Shown here in pieces: positions 12,363-23,768 of a DNA stretch of 64,000 nt. The notes below the pieces were generated by a model that worked only from the letters and a program-made list of their open reading frames with translations, did not search any database and was not told the DNA's origin. The stretch is from Paracamarosporium sp. OC-R06-R3 (lineage: Eukaryota > Ascomycota > Dothideomycetes > Pleosporales > Didymosphaeriaceae), in contig JACVRA010000071.1 in assembly GCA_019828545.1 (NCBI GenBank), positions 1 through 64,000 on the forward strand, read 5' to 3'. Both the position numbers and the translations under genes were made by a program. Numbering within the stretch: the first letter of the stretch is position 1; every line of letters begins with the position of its first letter.

Positions 12363-13154
12363 ATGCATCCTTCCATTACTCGTACTCCTAAATTCTACCT
12401 TCTCCTCAGCTCAACTTTCCCTTAACTTCGTCACGTGGTAGGCACCGTAGACTGTCCGTGTGTGCGCATTTCACCGCTGGATACCATACTTTCTTCCACA
12501 CTTCCTTTTCCCGTTTTCCATATCTTTTTCTTTTCTTTGTTTTGCTATGTTCACGACGTCACGGCGCAAGGGTAAACGTGTTTTGTACAGGTACGCATGC
12601 GACGGGATATGTTGGCGTGGATAGAGACCCGGGATATCTTATCTAATCGGGACGCTGGAAAGGTCGTAGATCTCACCTCTCGCATGACATCCACCAGGCG
12701 CGCTATGTATAAACAACGTAAACTAAACTAGTCTAGTAGATAAACCATAGAGATACCAATCAATCAATCCATCATTAACCCGCTTTTTATAACGCGCTCT
12801 TGAGCATGTCTCGCGGGCTACTAGCGTGGTATGTACGCATCATAGTATCATACAGCAACACATACGATAGCCAGACAACCATTATATTATCGGAGATTCA
12901 AACCAAGTATCTACGTACGTTACGCTGCACAATTACATCCCCCCATCCCATCCCATACCGTCCCAAGAAAAAAACGCTGCGCTAAATGGGTATATAGCAA
13001 GCCGAAGATCGTAAATGAAAGTCAATAACTATAACTCCACCAAATCCCTTCCCATCCTTTTTTTTTTGTCGTATTCCAGCTCGATGCATGAAGCAGAGTT
13101 AATTGCGTCTCGTCTGTGAGGCGAGTGTGTGGTGTGAGAGGGGAGTAGAGTAGA
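12363..13154. other. Intergenic 3' flanks of convergent DGK1 and kelch genes
   Basis: This AT-rich 0.8 kb lies between two convergent stop codons. It holds poly-T and ATATAT-like tracts suitable for cleavage and polyadenylation on both strands. I see no gene. Confidence 0.5.
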
Positions 13155-15589
13155 TTAGAGAGCGGTACCAGGAGGAGGTGTCGGTGAAGTCGGCGGCTTT
13201 GTAGAGGTGGTGATTGGGTCTGGAGGGGACACCGGATCTGGGGGAGACACCTGCTCGTGTGGCGTCTGGAAGACTTCCTCGTTCGCTGAGGTCTGCACGT
13301 TGCGCAAGGACGGTCCTTCTGCAGGCGTGCCGAAATAGTCTTCTTCTTGTTTCTTAGGCTGTTCCGTCGGTGCTTGTTGCGGGGGTTCAGATGTCTGCTG
13401 TGCGCTTCTAGTCCTCTCACTAGACCTGCTTGACGTGCTCGACCTCCTTCTCCTTCGACTACCTGCACTCGCAGGCCTCCTCAATCCTGGTGTGTACTCT
13501 GGGCTCTCTGGTAGATCGTCTCCAGGTGTTCTGACAATGGGTACTCCATGTACGCCGCCAGCGACGACATTCGTACCCGGTAGCTCTGGCGCCCACGCTG
13601 CTGTGTCGTGGTCTGCTTCCACGAATTCCCTCGGAGCATTCAACTCCACGGCTTCAGGCCCCGGCAGCTCGGCAGGATCGTTCTCGTTGACACCTTGGAG
13701 TTCGTATTTGTTTTTCTTCTCGTCGTCATCACGTGAGCGTGGGACATCATCGCTGTGCAGCTCGGAGGGTGAGCGAGCTTTGACACGCCGGCGGTGGATG
13801 AAGAAGACAATGCCGGCTATTATAGCGAGGCCTGCCACACCACCTACAACACCACCAGCAATGGCACCGACGTTTGTCTTTTTCGGTTTCGGCGAGTCTT
13901 CCGCATCCCCTGACCCTGTGCTGCCGTCTGAATAGACCCAGGTCGAGGGCACCCCGTATCTCGACTTGCGGAACACTTCACCCAATTTTTTATTTGTCCA
14001 TCCCAGCTTCGGTTCGCCAGCCGTTGCTTTTCCATCAGCTGTACCGTTCGTTACGCCGAAAACGTGCTTCGGAACTTCAAAATCTGCTTGGTTGTCGTGG
14101 TACACGCTGCCCCAGTCGATGGTCGTCAAGTCCAAAAAAGCCACTCCTTTCTTCTCCCAATCGCACGAAAGATTGGTGACGTTTCCTCCTATTGTTACCA
14201 TCTGTCGTTTCCCTGCGCGATGACAATTGTGACCCAACCGAGGACTCTCGCCCACCGGCCAGACATTCGTCCATGTAAATGAAGGCATCGATAATATTAC
14301 GACGTCGTCATAGAAGATGTTTTTGACTGGATCTACTCCACCATAAAGGTAGATGTGATAACTCGAATTATCCGGTGCAGCAACATAAACGGTGCAGAAA
14401 TCGATTCGTGGAGGAGGTATGTCGCCGTTGGTGGCTTGTGAATACCATGAGGGATCAGCAGCCGATGGATCTTTGAAGTAAGGATCTAGGTCAAAGACGT
14501 CCACCGTGGCAAAATCGATCTGTGTTTGAGTGAGCTATGCAAAACAAAAACAAACCGAGATGAGCTCGCGAGGGGCTCCACTTACAAGCTCTCCTGCTGT
14601 TCTATTGGCAACCTCGCCATCTTGAAGACTGGGTTGGGTCTGTCCACCCAGGGCAACTAGAATACCGTTGTCTCCTACAGCATCAATATATTCCAAGGTG
14701 CCTCCCACTCTCGGCGTATTCCTGGTCATGGAATATGTCGATATGTTTGTTGAAGTGCTGTCCTTCAGATTAATGATCAGCATACCATCTAGCGGTAAGT
14801 ATAAATTCTGTGTGCTATCTTTGAGAGGTTTCCCCAAGGTCTTAGTGGACGTTCCCATATCAATTTGTCCGCCAAGGTAGAAGCCGAGCCCTCTCTGAAT
14901 GTCCTCAGTCGCAGCACCATGGTTCGGTTGCCAAGGCTGACCAATGCTATGTTGCCCCCAAGGCTGATCTTGTGTAGGGTCATATGTCCAGAGAGGGTAC
15001 GTTGAAGTTTCGGGTTGTTTATAGCCTTCGAAAGATTGGTTGTACATGTACGTCGTTCCTCCAAAGTTGTATATCTCAGGCCTATCATCGGGTCCATGAA
15101 AGAGGTGCCCGCGTATCAGGTTGGGCACTGGAGTGCCAGTGGCTGGATTTGTCACATTTTTGCGCTTGACCCCGATTGACAAACCCCCAGACTGATTGCC
15201 TGGAATCTTCCAATCCCACGTTTCCGTCAGGTTGATTGTCAGAATATGGTTGTCTGGACACGTTAAGCGGTTGTCAGTTTTCTGGGAATGAAGCGACCCA
15301 CTGATCCCAAGATAGACGTTGCCCGAGTCATTGAACCTCTCGACACCACTGTCGATGTACAAGACGTTATGCTTCACCACAGCTAGGCTTCGATTAGCAT
15401 AAAGCTTCGATCGGGGCTAAAAACCTAACATTGTGACCAGTATCTCATACAAAAGCTCTTGACTGGGTCAGGACCAGCATTTTTGGGTGGTTCTTGTGCA
15501 CCGACATGCGCTACAACGAATGCCCAAAAGACCAGAATGACCATAGGTGCGGCTAAAGGACGTGGTAGCCAGCCACTAGCGAGCGCCAT
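13155..15589 (-). CDS. Kelch-repeat single-pass membrane protein, 3 exons
   Basis: Model: complement(join(13155..14534, 14586..15382, 15430..15589)), 778 residues. Exon 1 encodes a hydrophobic signal segment (MVILVFWAFVVAHVGA, near residues 16-31) and a short extracellular start. Without splicing the frame meets a stop at once, so the first intron (47 bp) is well supported. The second intron is 51 bp, phase 0. The luminal part has kelch-like blades: repeated glycine pairs such as YNFGG, FYLGGQ, LVALGG, YLYGG and VTIGG, with many NxS/T sites and spaced Tyr/Trp. A transmembrane helix (VGAIAGGVVGGVAGLAIIAGIVFFIHRRR) follows, then a cytosolic tail of about 200 residues rich in Pro, Ser and Glu. 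This architecture is common in Pezizomycotina and is thought to be a cell-surface or wall-associated receptor-like protein. The ligand is unknown. The last exon, with the tail and helix, is the best supported part. Confidence 0.85.
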
Positions 15590-17792
15590 GCTACCGGTGC
15601 ATGTATGCTCTTGAATGTTTGCGTGTGTGATGGAGTGTCGAAAGATTGCAAAGCGGGGGTACTAATGGTAGCTGCATTCGTTATTAACGGTTCTTCGGAG
15701 ACGACAGCTCCTGTGGCTTTCCTCAGCCTCCTTATCCCTGCCACTCCAGGGTTTGCTGTCGTCAGATCATAACGGAAGGAGGAAATCGCTCTCATACCCT
15801 TGCACCCAGTGGGGTTAGAATGGTAGGCTCGGCAGTTCCAGTTCCCGTCAGGGTTCTTTAGGCGACTAAACTCTGTTTGGGTACAAGCTTAGGCGAGCGA
15901 GCGATATCATAGTCGTTAGATTATGCTTTTCAGCTTTGCCAAACTGACGGCTCAACGCCGAATTATGGGATCTTTTCAAAACGTCCAGCAAGAAGGCAAG
16001 AAGGCATATAGCAACCAGCGCTTTCGGCGCAAACGGCTCCTTGAGAGTGTTACGATACGGCCAATGCGCCGTGATCTCCGGACAGGGATATGCTTATTCA
16101 CCTTTTAGGTACGGGACTTTCCCGGAAATGGCGAGAGCATGGCGGACTCATCTGCAGAGTTAACGCCTCTCGTTCAGCCTCAACAAATGACCGCTCGAGT
16201 TCTGAGGAGGGGTGTGAACATCTAGAGCCAGACCACAACTTGGCGTCCGCTCTAGGAAGTTTTGGAAAGATAATCAACGTGGGTGATTAGTCACTGGGTT
16301 AAGTAGGTGTTCGAGGGCGGTGTGATATAGTGATTGGGTGCATCTTGGCCCGTGGGCGCAGACGGCAGCATTGCTCGAGCATGGATTGTTTTCCTCCGCA
16401 AGGCTTCTGGATTCTTGGAGGGTCTGTGCGAAAAGCGCGAATCGTTAGGATGTTGCGGTGGCATCGCTAAGCAGCGCAATGTTGCAAGAGGATCATTCAT
16501 GTGATACTATCCTGCTCGCAGCTGCCGAAGATACAAGAGGTATTGACCGCCTCCCCCAACGTAACTCAATATTGTCTGCACCGGCTTCTGCCGTGTAGAT
16601 GGTCCGACGTTGCCGCTTTGCATCAGCCTGCTGATAAGTATGACGATAGTTCGAGTCTTCAGCCCCAATGAGAAATGGGAATGACCCTGCTCGGATATAG
16701 GATAGAGAAGTTGTGACGAAATATGGCTTGATTTTTCGAGAACATTTCCGGAGGAGGCGCTCCTGTTGCACAGCATTTACTCGACCTGTGGCGCATGTTA
16801 TGGAATCTTCTTCAGCCGCGCTAAAATGTCAGCTGCTTGTGATCCAGTAAACCATTTTCAGATGGTGCAAGTCTCGAACTAGGCGCAGCAGAACAAGGCT
16901 GGTCGATGCGAACTCCGGAGTTACTCGATGCCGTTGAGCGGTTTACGGCGTACCGAATCGCAATGGAATCTAGGTGCTTCTGGCATCCCGTGTATGAACG
17001 ACCCTCTGTACTTGTTGTTGGGTAGCCCTGTGCATAAAGTGTTATTCAAATTGCAAGGGCCTAAGCGGTGTATGCCCAAGCTGAACGACCATGAAGTCGG
17101 TTTGAAGCTGCATCGGCATCGTTTCGGCTTTCAGTGGTAGTTTGAGATAGCGGCCTTTTGACGACACAGGGTGGTATGGTATATTGAAACGACTAACAGT
17201 TGGACATCGTGTTGTAGTCCGAGGAGAACCCCACCTCAGCTGTAGAGGCCTTACTTCGCACTCCGCAAGCTGATGTAAGATATCCAGGAGAATACCGGGG
17301 TGGAAAGACACCGGCGCGCGGAAAGGACCAACAAGCGCCGGCGAAGCGCGTCCGATCAGATGCAAGCGGTGAACGGCCCGATTTCTTGGCGCGTACCGCC
17401 ACTGGAGTGGATGCTTGAGACTCGACCAGTCGACCCTTTGTTTCTGCCACACCACACCACAACCACGCGCCACGTCTCTCACAGCTTCCCTTTTCTCTCC
17501 TCGTCCCTGGAGACCTTCCACCACAGAAGTATCACCACATAATAACACATCAATATCAACCCCACTTTCCCTTTAAGTGCCCCGCAGGTGGCACACGACC
17601 GTCGAGCACGCAACCACGGGTGAAAGGCTCCCTCGAACGGCACAGGTCTTCTGATTATCTCTTTCGCCAACTGCGCTCCTTTTCAAAGCCTCCGGGCGCC
17701 TCTCCTTCACCCCGAGAATCTCACTCCCGTATATAAAGCAGCAACGTCCACAACACCTTAACTCCGAAACCCACATCTACGCCGTATCCGCC
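15590..17792. other. 2.2 kb intergenic, kelch/UBC7 divergent promoters
   Basis: No supported gene. Open frames here (for example around 16493-16776 and 17042-17548) overlap in several phases and show no protein motif. The right end is the UBC7 promoter. Confidence 0.5.
17731..17738 (+). promoter_or_regulatory. TATA box of UBC7
   Basis: ATATAAAG lies about 60 bp upstream of the UBC7 start codon, in a pyrimidine-rich leader, a plausible RNA polymerase II core promoter position. Confidence 0.5.
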
Positions 17793-18356
17793 ATGGCCTC
17801 CTCTTCCGCCGCTGCCGGCCTGCTGTCCCGTCAGCTGAAGCAGATGCAAAACGACAAGGACATACCGGGGATATCGTGCGGACTAGTGGACAATAACGTC
17901 TTCGAGTGGGAGGTCATGCTCATGATCAACGACGAGACAAAGTACTACGGAGGTGCGCACAATTACAACGCCTTCGATACACCTAGTCTCAGCTGACACT
18001 CTGCAGGTGGCTTTTTCCGCGCGCGCCTCACATTCCCTACCGAGTACCCACTCCTCCCTCCCAAGATGCGCTTCCAGACGCCGCTCTTCCACCCGAACAT
18101 TTACCCCAACGGCGACGTATGCATCTCGATCCTCCACCCGCCCGAAGAAGACAAGTACGGCTACGAGTCCGCCGCTGAGCGCTGGTCCCCAGTCCAAACA
18201 CCCGAGACCATCCTCCTCTCCGTGATCTCCATGCTCTCCTCTCCCAACGACGAATCCCCCGCCAACGTCGAAGCCGCCGCGCTATGGCGAGAAAACCTGC
18301 CGGAGTTCAAGAAGCGCGTGCGGAAGTGCGTGAGGGATAGTCTGGAGTTTGAGTAG
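17793..18356 (+). CDS. UBC7: Ubiquitin-conjugating enzyme E2, Ubc7/UBE2G family, 2 exons
   Basis: Model: join(17793..17952, 18007..18356), 169 residues, with one 54 bp intron (phase 1, CAG acceptor). Ubc7 charges ubiquitin for ER-associated degradation with membrane E3 ligases. The UBC fold is complete: an N-terminal helix with LLSRQLKQMQ, the FHPNIYPNGDVC active site with HPN at 82-84 and the catalytic cysteine at 92. It is followed by the ILHPPEEDKYGYE acidic loop, an insertion diagnostic of the Ubc7/Cdc34 class. The PNDESPANVEAA segment and the absence of a long C-terminal tail favour Ubc7 over Cdc34. The splice rebuilds YYGGGFFRARLTFP, the expected strand. The start ATG sits in a CCGCC context. 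Confidence 0.94.
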
Positions 18357-20457
18357 GCGCGCGTACATAGGTTGGCGGTATTTATATGGAACGAATGGTA
18401 TGATAAGCGAGGACAGGACATGAATAAGGGCGAGGGCATGACATATTACTTCAACCGTGCATGCGACGAGGCGGCCATTTAGCACGCCTCTACATGCCAC
18501 GGATTATATTTCGGTTGGTTTCTCCACACCAGCATTGTAGGCAGGAAATGCTCTACGGTATTCTTCAAATAAATAAGCGAGCGTGCAATATATTCATGGT
18601 ATTGAGATTTCCTGCGTGGAACTATCTATCTGCGATTCTGCTGTTTTCCTTCTACTTGTTCGTTTTCGTTAGTTTGTGAAAACGCTTCTTATGATCTTAT
18701 TCTCCTCCACATATTCGCGTCTAACTTCAGAACGAGACACATACATCCTGTGTACATCCATCCCGCCTATACAAACACACCCGGCACACCCCATATATAC
18801 CACCGCCCACTTGTCCACCCGAACTCCCCCACAGCACTCACGCCAATCTCGAAACATCTTTCTTCCCGCTCGTTAACCATGTACTCCTTCCGCCATCTAA
18901 TACAGAACACTTCTTCGTCACATTTCTGCTTTCTCTGGCATGTAGCCGATGGATCGGACTGAACAAGACCATGTCAGATTGATTTTGCAAGACGTAAGAC
19001 GGTGCTTTTCAGATAGACAGATAGACGGATAGATAGTCTGTGAAGCCACGTTCTCGATCCCAGCATCATACGAACGAGCAAGTAAGTCGACGTCGTAAGG
19101 TAAGCTCGCCATCCACAATGAACGAACGAACGTATGAGCGGAGTACATATGACCAACACAAGCCCCCTTCCAACCACGAACCAGCAGCAGCCAAAAAAAA
19201 AAAAAAAGAAGGCACCAAAGAGCACACCAGACGCATCGAAACCCCAGCAGAGCACAGCACATGGCATTTTCCATTGTGATATAATCATCTATGCTAGCAC
19301 CGTCCGCACCCCGTTCCCACCCAACCAACCAACCAACCAGCCAAACCCGCCCAACCACGCCGCACCCAAACCAAGCCTAAGCCTAAGCATACGCAAACCA
19401 AGCGAAAGAATACCAAACCATCCGTCCATCCAACTCAACACATGGTACAAGAAAGGTAACTAACTAACTAACTAACCAACTGCCTAAGCAAGCAAGCAAG
19501 CAAGCAAGTAAACACGCACCCCGATCCAATCCAATCCGTAACGCAGACGAACGAACAACCAGCCAACTATCTAGCCATGAGGGGAATCCAAGCAAGACAA
19601 GACAAAACATTAAGAAAAAATGTGGTGCAAAAAAAGAAAAAGGCAAGTAAAAAAAAAAAAAAGGAAAAAAAAAGAATATACGCGAGGGATAAAACCGATG
19701 GCATCGAGCATACGTACGTACGTCATGTGACAAGGAAAGGAAGAAGGGAGAAAAAAAAGAAGAAGAGTACGCCAGACCAGACCAGACCAGGCTCATTCAT
19801 CCGACGTGCCGACCGACCGAAAAATGAACCAAAAGCGGGTAGCGAGGCGTAGGGAGAGAGAGAAACATCCTGCCTCCCACTGGTACTCATGATTAGATAT
19901 TTTGTTCATTCGTTGAAAGAAGATGTAACGCGCTCCGCCCGCTGACTGCTCGCCGGAACGCCGCAACGCAACGCAGAAAAAGAGAACGGAAGGGAAGTAA
20001 ACAATGATGGGGAAGAAACTCGCTTGGAAGAGCAGAGCAGAGCAGAGCATGAACAGACGAGTGGTCGTGAAGAGGATGCATCGTTGTATTGGCGAACGAG
20101 CACACCAAGCATACCCTAACATCGTAGGCTGGTCGCCTTTCCCGTAGCCAGCCCCATCGAAAGAGAACCAGGATTACTAAAACCGATCCCACGCGAATTA
20201 TGCATCCTCTGAAACCAGAAAATCGTTTCAATCCCTCTCAATAGCTTGGTACACATGCGGGAAGCTCCGGGGTCACTTGTACAGTTGCTTGAACAATTGG
20301 TCGTAGGTAGGGTGCGACTGTTATACGAGGATTATGGAATCCATAGTTGACGATTTCGGCTACGACCGTTCATTCTCTCTGCCGATGGAAATCGTCCAAT
20401 GACCCAATGCTACTAGAGTTTCTGTTCCTTTGATGAAGAATCTTCGGTGAACCAGTC
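18357..20457. other. 2.1 kb gene-free, microsatellite-rich stretch
   Basis: Between the UBC7 stop and the Btz gene stop there is no supported gene. From about 19190 to 19780 the plus strand is strongly purine-rich and A-rich, with several short tandem repeats: poly-A at 19193-19207, CCAA units at 19319-19340, CTAA units at 19456-19476, GCAA units at 19487-19509, and AGACC units near 19773-19790. It is probably the long 3' flank of the Btz gene. Confidence 0.5.
19487..19509. repeat. GCAA tetranucleotide microsatellite
   Basis: Five to six AAGC/GCAA units, close to CTAA and CCAA repeats of similar length in the same gene-free stretch. Confidence 0.85.
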
Positions 20458-22572
20458 CTACTGGGGTTGGTAGAAAGGAGCTGGCTGCATCTGCTGTGGG
20501 TAGTAGTATGCACCGTCCGGCCCAGGTGTCATCATCCCTCCCATGCCAGGAACTGCGTAGCTCGCTTGCGGATATCCTTCCATGGGTGGTGGAGGGTAAA
20601 GCTGCGTCGGGTCGACATAGTACGTCATGCCGTTCGACTCGTAGGCCACAGTGTTGGGCTGGGCAGCAGGAGCAGGTGCCGGGGGTGCGGGTGCAGGAGG
20701 CGCGGCCATAGGCATGCCGTAACCACTTTGCTGGGCATTAGGTACAAACATGGGCACCATGCCACCAGGAGGCATGTAAGGAGGTTGAGCGCCGTTTTGC
20801 GGATAGTAATAGCCTTGGGGCACAGCGAAATTCTGGGGTTGATATCCAGGCTGGAAAGGCTGGAAGGCGGGAGCATGAATGGCCCGTTCCGGAATATTGG
20901 ACAAAGGCGTACCCGTCGAGGTCTGGTTGGGGAACGAAGGCTGGCGGGCGTGAGGATAGAAAGGCTGTGGCTCGGGAGGCGGAACTCCTCCATTTGCATG
21001 GGCGGGAATTTGCTGGTGGAAAGGCTGCTGTTCCTGCTGCTGCGGCGGATTGAAGGTCATGGACGCCGGCGACTCGATGCCAGCGACCGAAACAGTCTTC
21101 TGAGGACGAGGTTGATGCATGGGGATTTGGCCTTGTGTCCAGTTCTCGCGGAAGGTTGGCTTTTGGGGAAGTGGATAGGGCTGCTGAAATCCGCCAGAGG
21201 GCGTAGCACTTTGCGGTGAGATGACGGGCGGCGCATTGGGAACTTTGGGGCCCCCGGGCGGCAGTCGAACAACCGGCCGTGAAGGGTCATAACCTCCCCG
21301 AGACATGATGGATCCGGCAGGTGACACCATGCTATCTCGACCCATCTCACGGGCCATGGACGATCGTCTACTCATGGCTACGCTTGGCGAGTAAACGCTG
21401 CCACCGTATGCACTCGTTCGTCTGCTGGAGAAACCCCCGCCAAACGAGCCGAAACCGCGTCCTCGCCCTCGTCCAAATCCTTGCTGGTTCGGTCTGAGCG
21501 CTCGCGGTATGAATATAAACGACCGTTCGACCGTAGGGAAGATGTATCGCGGTGCAGAAGGAGGTAAGGAGATGCGTACGGGCTTATCGCGGCGAAGGGG
21601 CGGTCGGTGGTTGGGCAAACGTGTATGTTGCTTGATGGGCACATTCTGAAAGAGGATTGGTTCTTTCATTGTGGGCAAAAACACACGCACGAGTGCATTG
21701 TGGGTATGCCGCGTAGTCGAGAAGTTGCGTGTCTGCGTAGGTTTCGGAGCTGGTTGTGCGTGTGTTCTTCCATATGGTTGTAAAGGAGCTGCCCCTGGCT
21801 GTACCGGCCCACCGGCGTTTATAAGCTGAGGTTGCGAAGGCGGAATCTGAGCGCCTGTCTCGTTGTTGACTGTTTCATGAAGGTCGTGCTGCCACGGCGA
21901 ATCGGTTGCTTCTGGTGCCTGTTTCCTCATAGCAGCTGGTGCAAAGGGACCCCCGATTCCACTTCCTCTCATACCACCACGCCCACCAAATTGTCTGAAG
22001 CCGTTCTGGGCAGGCGCAGATCGTTGGTCGTGCATAAAGAAGGCACCGCGGTTCGGTATGAAAGCGGGATCCGAGTCTCGTTTCTTCTTGTATTCTTCGT
22101 GCTCCCGTCTCTTCCGTTCTGCGAACGTTTCAGATCGATTTAGTGGAGCAACAGCAGGTGCTGGAGCGCCTACGGCCTGGCCCGTCTCGAAATCCACCAC
22201 ATCATCGTCTGCGGTCTTGTCTGCTATGGTGAGGCCATTAAGCATTATCTCTGTATCCTTGGTGGCCGTAAAGGTTGCATCGGATCGTGCAATGGGCGGG
22301 GAAGGCACCCGCCGGCTGGTGACCTCTGCCCGCGGCTTTGCGTCTCGAGCGCCATTTGCTTTCCGCTTTGCCTTGCCGTCAGTCAGCGAGGCGGAGCTGT
22401 CGACCTCGCTGAGGTCGCTGTTGTCTGCGTCGGCGTCCTCGTCCACGTCGCTCGGCACCGAGATGTCGCTCTGGGAATCCTCGGCGCCCTCAGTCGCCAC
22501 AGATCTGCTGTCCTCATCGTCCAGTCTCCTGCGTCGCGCAAGGCCAGTCTGCCTCTTCCTAATGCCAGCCAT
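20458..22572 (-). CDS. Btz (Barentsz/CASC3/MLN51) domain protein
   Basis: Single exon, 704 residues from the MAGIRKRQ start. The frame stays open upstream to 23043, but that part is Pro/Arg/Ser-rich and is more likely 5' UTR. Order of features: basic start; acidic, serine-rich stretch (about 20-75); the eIF4AIII-binding Btz/SELOR signature, with DFETGQAVGAP, a NRSETFAERKRREHEEYKKKRDSDPAF helix and the IPNRGAFFMHDQR motif (about 125-190). Next come glycine-rich GGRGGMRGSG and RGRGRGFGSFGGGFSSRR (RGG-type RNA-binding) segments, then a long Pro/Gln/Tyr-rich tail ending in YYYPQQMQPAPFYQPQ. In animals the Btz segment clamps eIF4AIII on RNA as part of the exon junction complex core. A role in mRNA binding, localisation or translation is inferred. 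The next gene upstream is the PNUTS-like gene, on the same strand. Confidence 0.85.
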   Translation of the reverse strand: MAGIRKRQTGLARRRRLDDEDSRSVATEGAEDSQSDISVPSDVDEDADADNSDLSEVDSSASLTDGKAKRKANGARDAKPRAEVTSRRVPSPPIARSDATFTATKDTEIMLNGLTIADKTADDDVVDFETGQAVGAPAPAVAPLNRSETFAERKRREHEEYKKKRDSDPAFIPNRGAFFMHDQRSAPAQNGFRQFGGRGGMRGSGIGGPFAPAAMRKQAPEATDSPWQHDLHETVNNETGAQIPPSQPQLINAGGPVQPGAAPLQPYGRTHAQPAPKPTQTRNFSTTRHTHNALVRVFLPTMKEPILFQNVPIKQHTRLPNHRPPLRRDKPVRISLPPSAPRYIFPTVERSFIFIPRALRPNQQGFGRGRGRGFGSFGGGFSSRRTSAYGGSVYSPSVAMSRRSSMAREMGRDSMVSPAGSIMSRGGYDPSRPVVRLPPGGPKVPNAPPVISPQSATPSGGFQQPYPLPQKPTFRENWTQGQIPMHQPRPQKTVSVAGIESPASMTFNPPQQQEQQPFHQQIPAHANGGVPPPEPQPFYPHARQPSFPNQTSTGTPLSNIPERAIHAPAFQPFQPGYQPQNFAVPQGYYYPQNGAQPPYMPPGGMVPMFVPNAQQSGYGMPMAAPPAPAPPAPAPAAQPNTVAYESNGMTYYVDPTQLYPPPPMEGYPQASYAVPGMGGMMTPGPDGAYYYPQQMQPAPFYQPQ

Positions 22573-23768
22573 GATTCCGGGGAGAAAGAGTGTTGGGCGG
22601 GGCTGCGGCGGGCGATGGACGGCGAGGTACGTAGAATCGGCCGGCTTTAAGGGCGGAGGAGGGTTGGATGAGCTGATGACTCGGCGGCGAAAATGCCCGA
22701 AGTTGGGGGAGCCTAGGCGAGAGAGCTGCTGCAGGTGCAAGCGCGGTGTCGGCGGCCGTGATGCAGCGGCAGAGTAGCGAGGGCTCGGGTTGGAGGGTGA
22801 GTGAACTGATGGGCGACAAGGGCGTGATGTCGATGCCTGAGAAAATGATGGCGGTTGCGGAATTTGCCGCCGCGCGACAACGGGCCTGGTCTGAGCGCAC
22901 CTCCACCGACACTTCGCTCCAGAACGACCGTTGCGGCGGCGGGATCGGGCCGCGGCTGGGTGCGATCGAACGACCAGCCAGCACTGCCCGGGCCTGGTCA
23001 ACCAGTCCCACGGTCGACCAAGCATGTGTCTGTTGGGTGGCACGCCGCTGTCTGTTCACACTTCACGTGGTTCTCTGACCACTCGCGCATCCTGCTTCGT
23101 TGTTCCGACTTCACACCAAACCAAGTCACACGTCAGCCTCCGCAGGATACACCCATCTGATGACGATATAAGAATACAGAGATTGATGCTTCCTCGTAGG
23201 AATTGAGGCCGTATCATTAATTCTGGAATGATTTGCGACTCAAGACACGGCATGACTCTGCTTCTTGACTGTTACGTGCGATACATCATCACGATCTTGA
23301 GAACCATTTAAAAAGCTAGAAGGAAGTTCAACTTGAACAATGGATTCGTCATCAAAACTTGCATATGCATTACGTACATGGGTCTTTCGTGCAAAACCAA
23401 CATCACACCCACCATCATCTTCAGACGCGGAAAACCGAAACACAAACATTATAACGTATTTAATTCTTTCTTGCATGCATATGCAATCCATGTCCACACA
23501 CATATAGATATGAACAGCCTCTCCTAAAAGTCCTTCTAGGACTGCCTCCCATCCAACGCCATGAAGATGCTACCACCGAGGCAAAAACCTGGGCCTGGGG
23601 AAAAACGCCGTCTGATGCATGCATGCGTTATGATAAGCCCGTGGAAACCGCCGGGTATGCAGAGGACCCTTCGTCCAAAACAAGATATCAAAGAAAGGAA
23701 ATGGGGTATTATACATTGGAAATCAAATGTTAAAATTCCAGAACAACAGGTTTCGCTTGGCACGAAGC
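22573..23768. other. Intergenic between Btz and PNUTS-like genes
   Basis: This is the 5' flank of the Btz gene and the 3' flank of the next gene. The half nearer the Btz gene keeps an open frame on the minus strand but has UTR-like composition. The other half, from about 23100, is AT-rich. I see no RNA gene. Confidence 0.45.

Noticed and set aside
22573..23043. 157-codon N-terminal extension of the Btz protein
   Set aside because: Composition is Pro/Arg/Ser-rich and the family normally starts with the MAG-basic motif used here.
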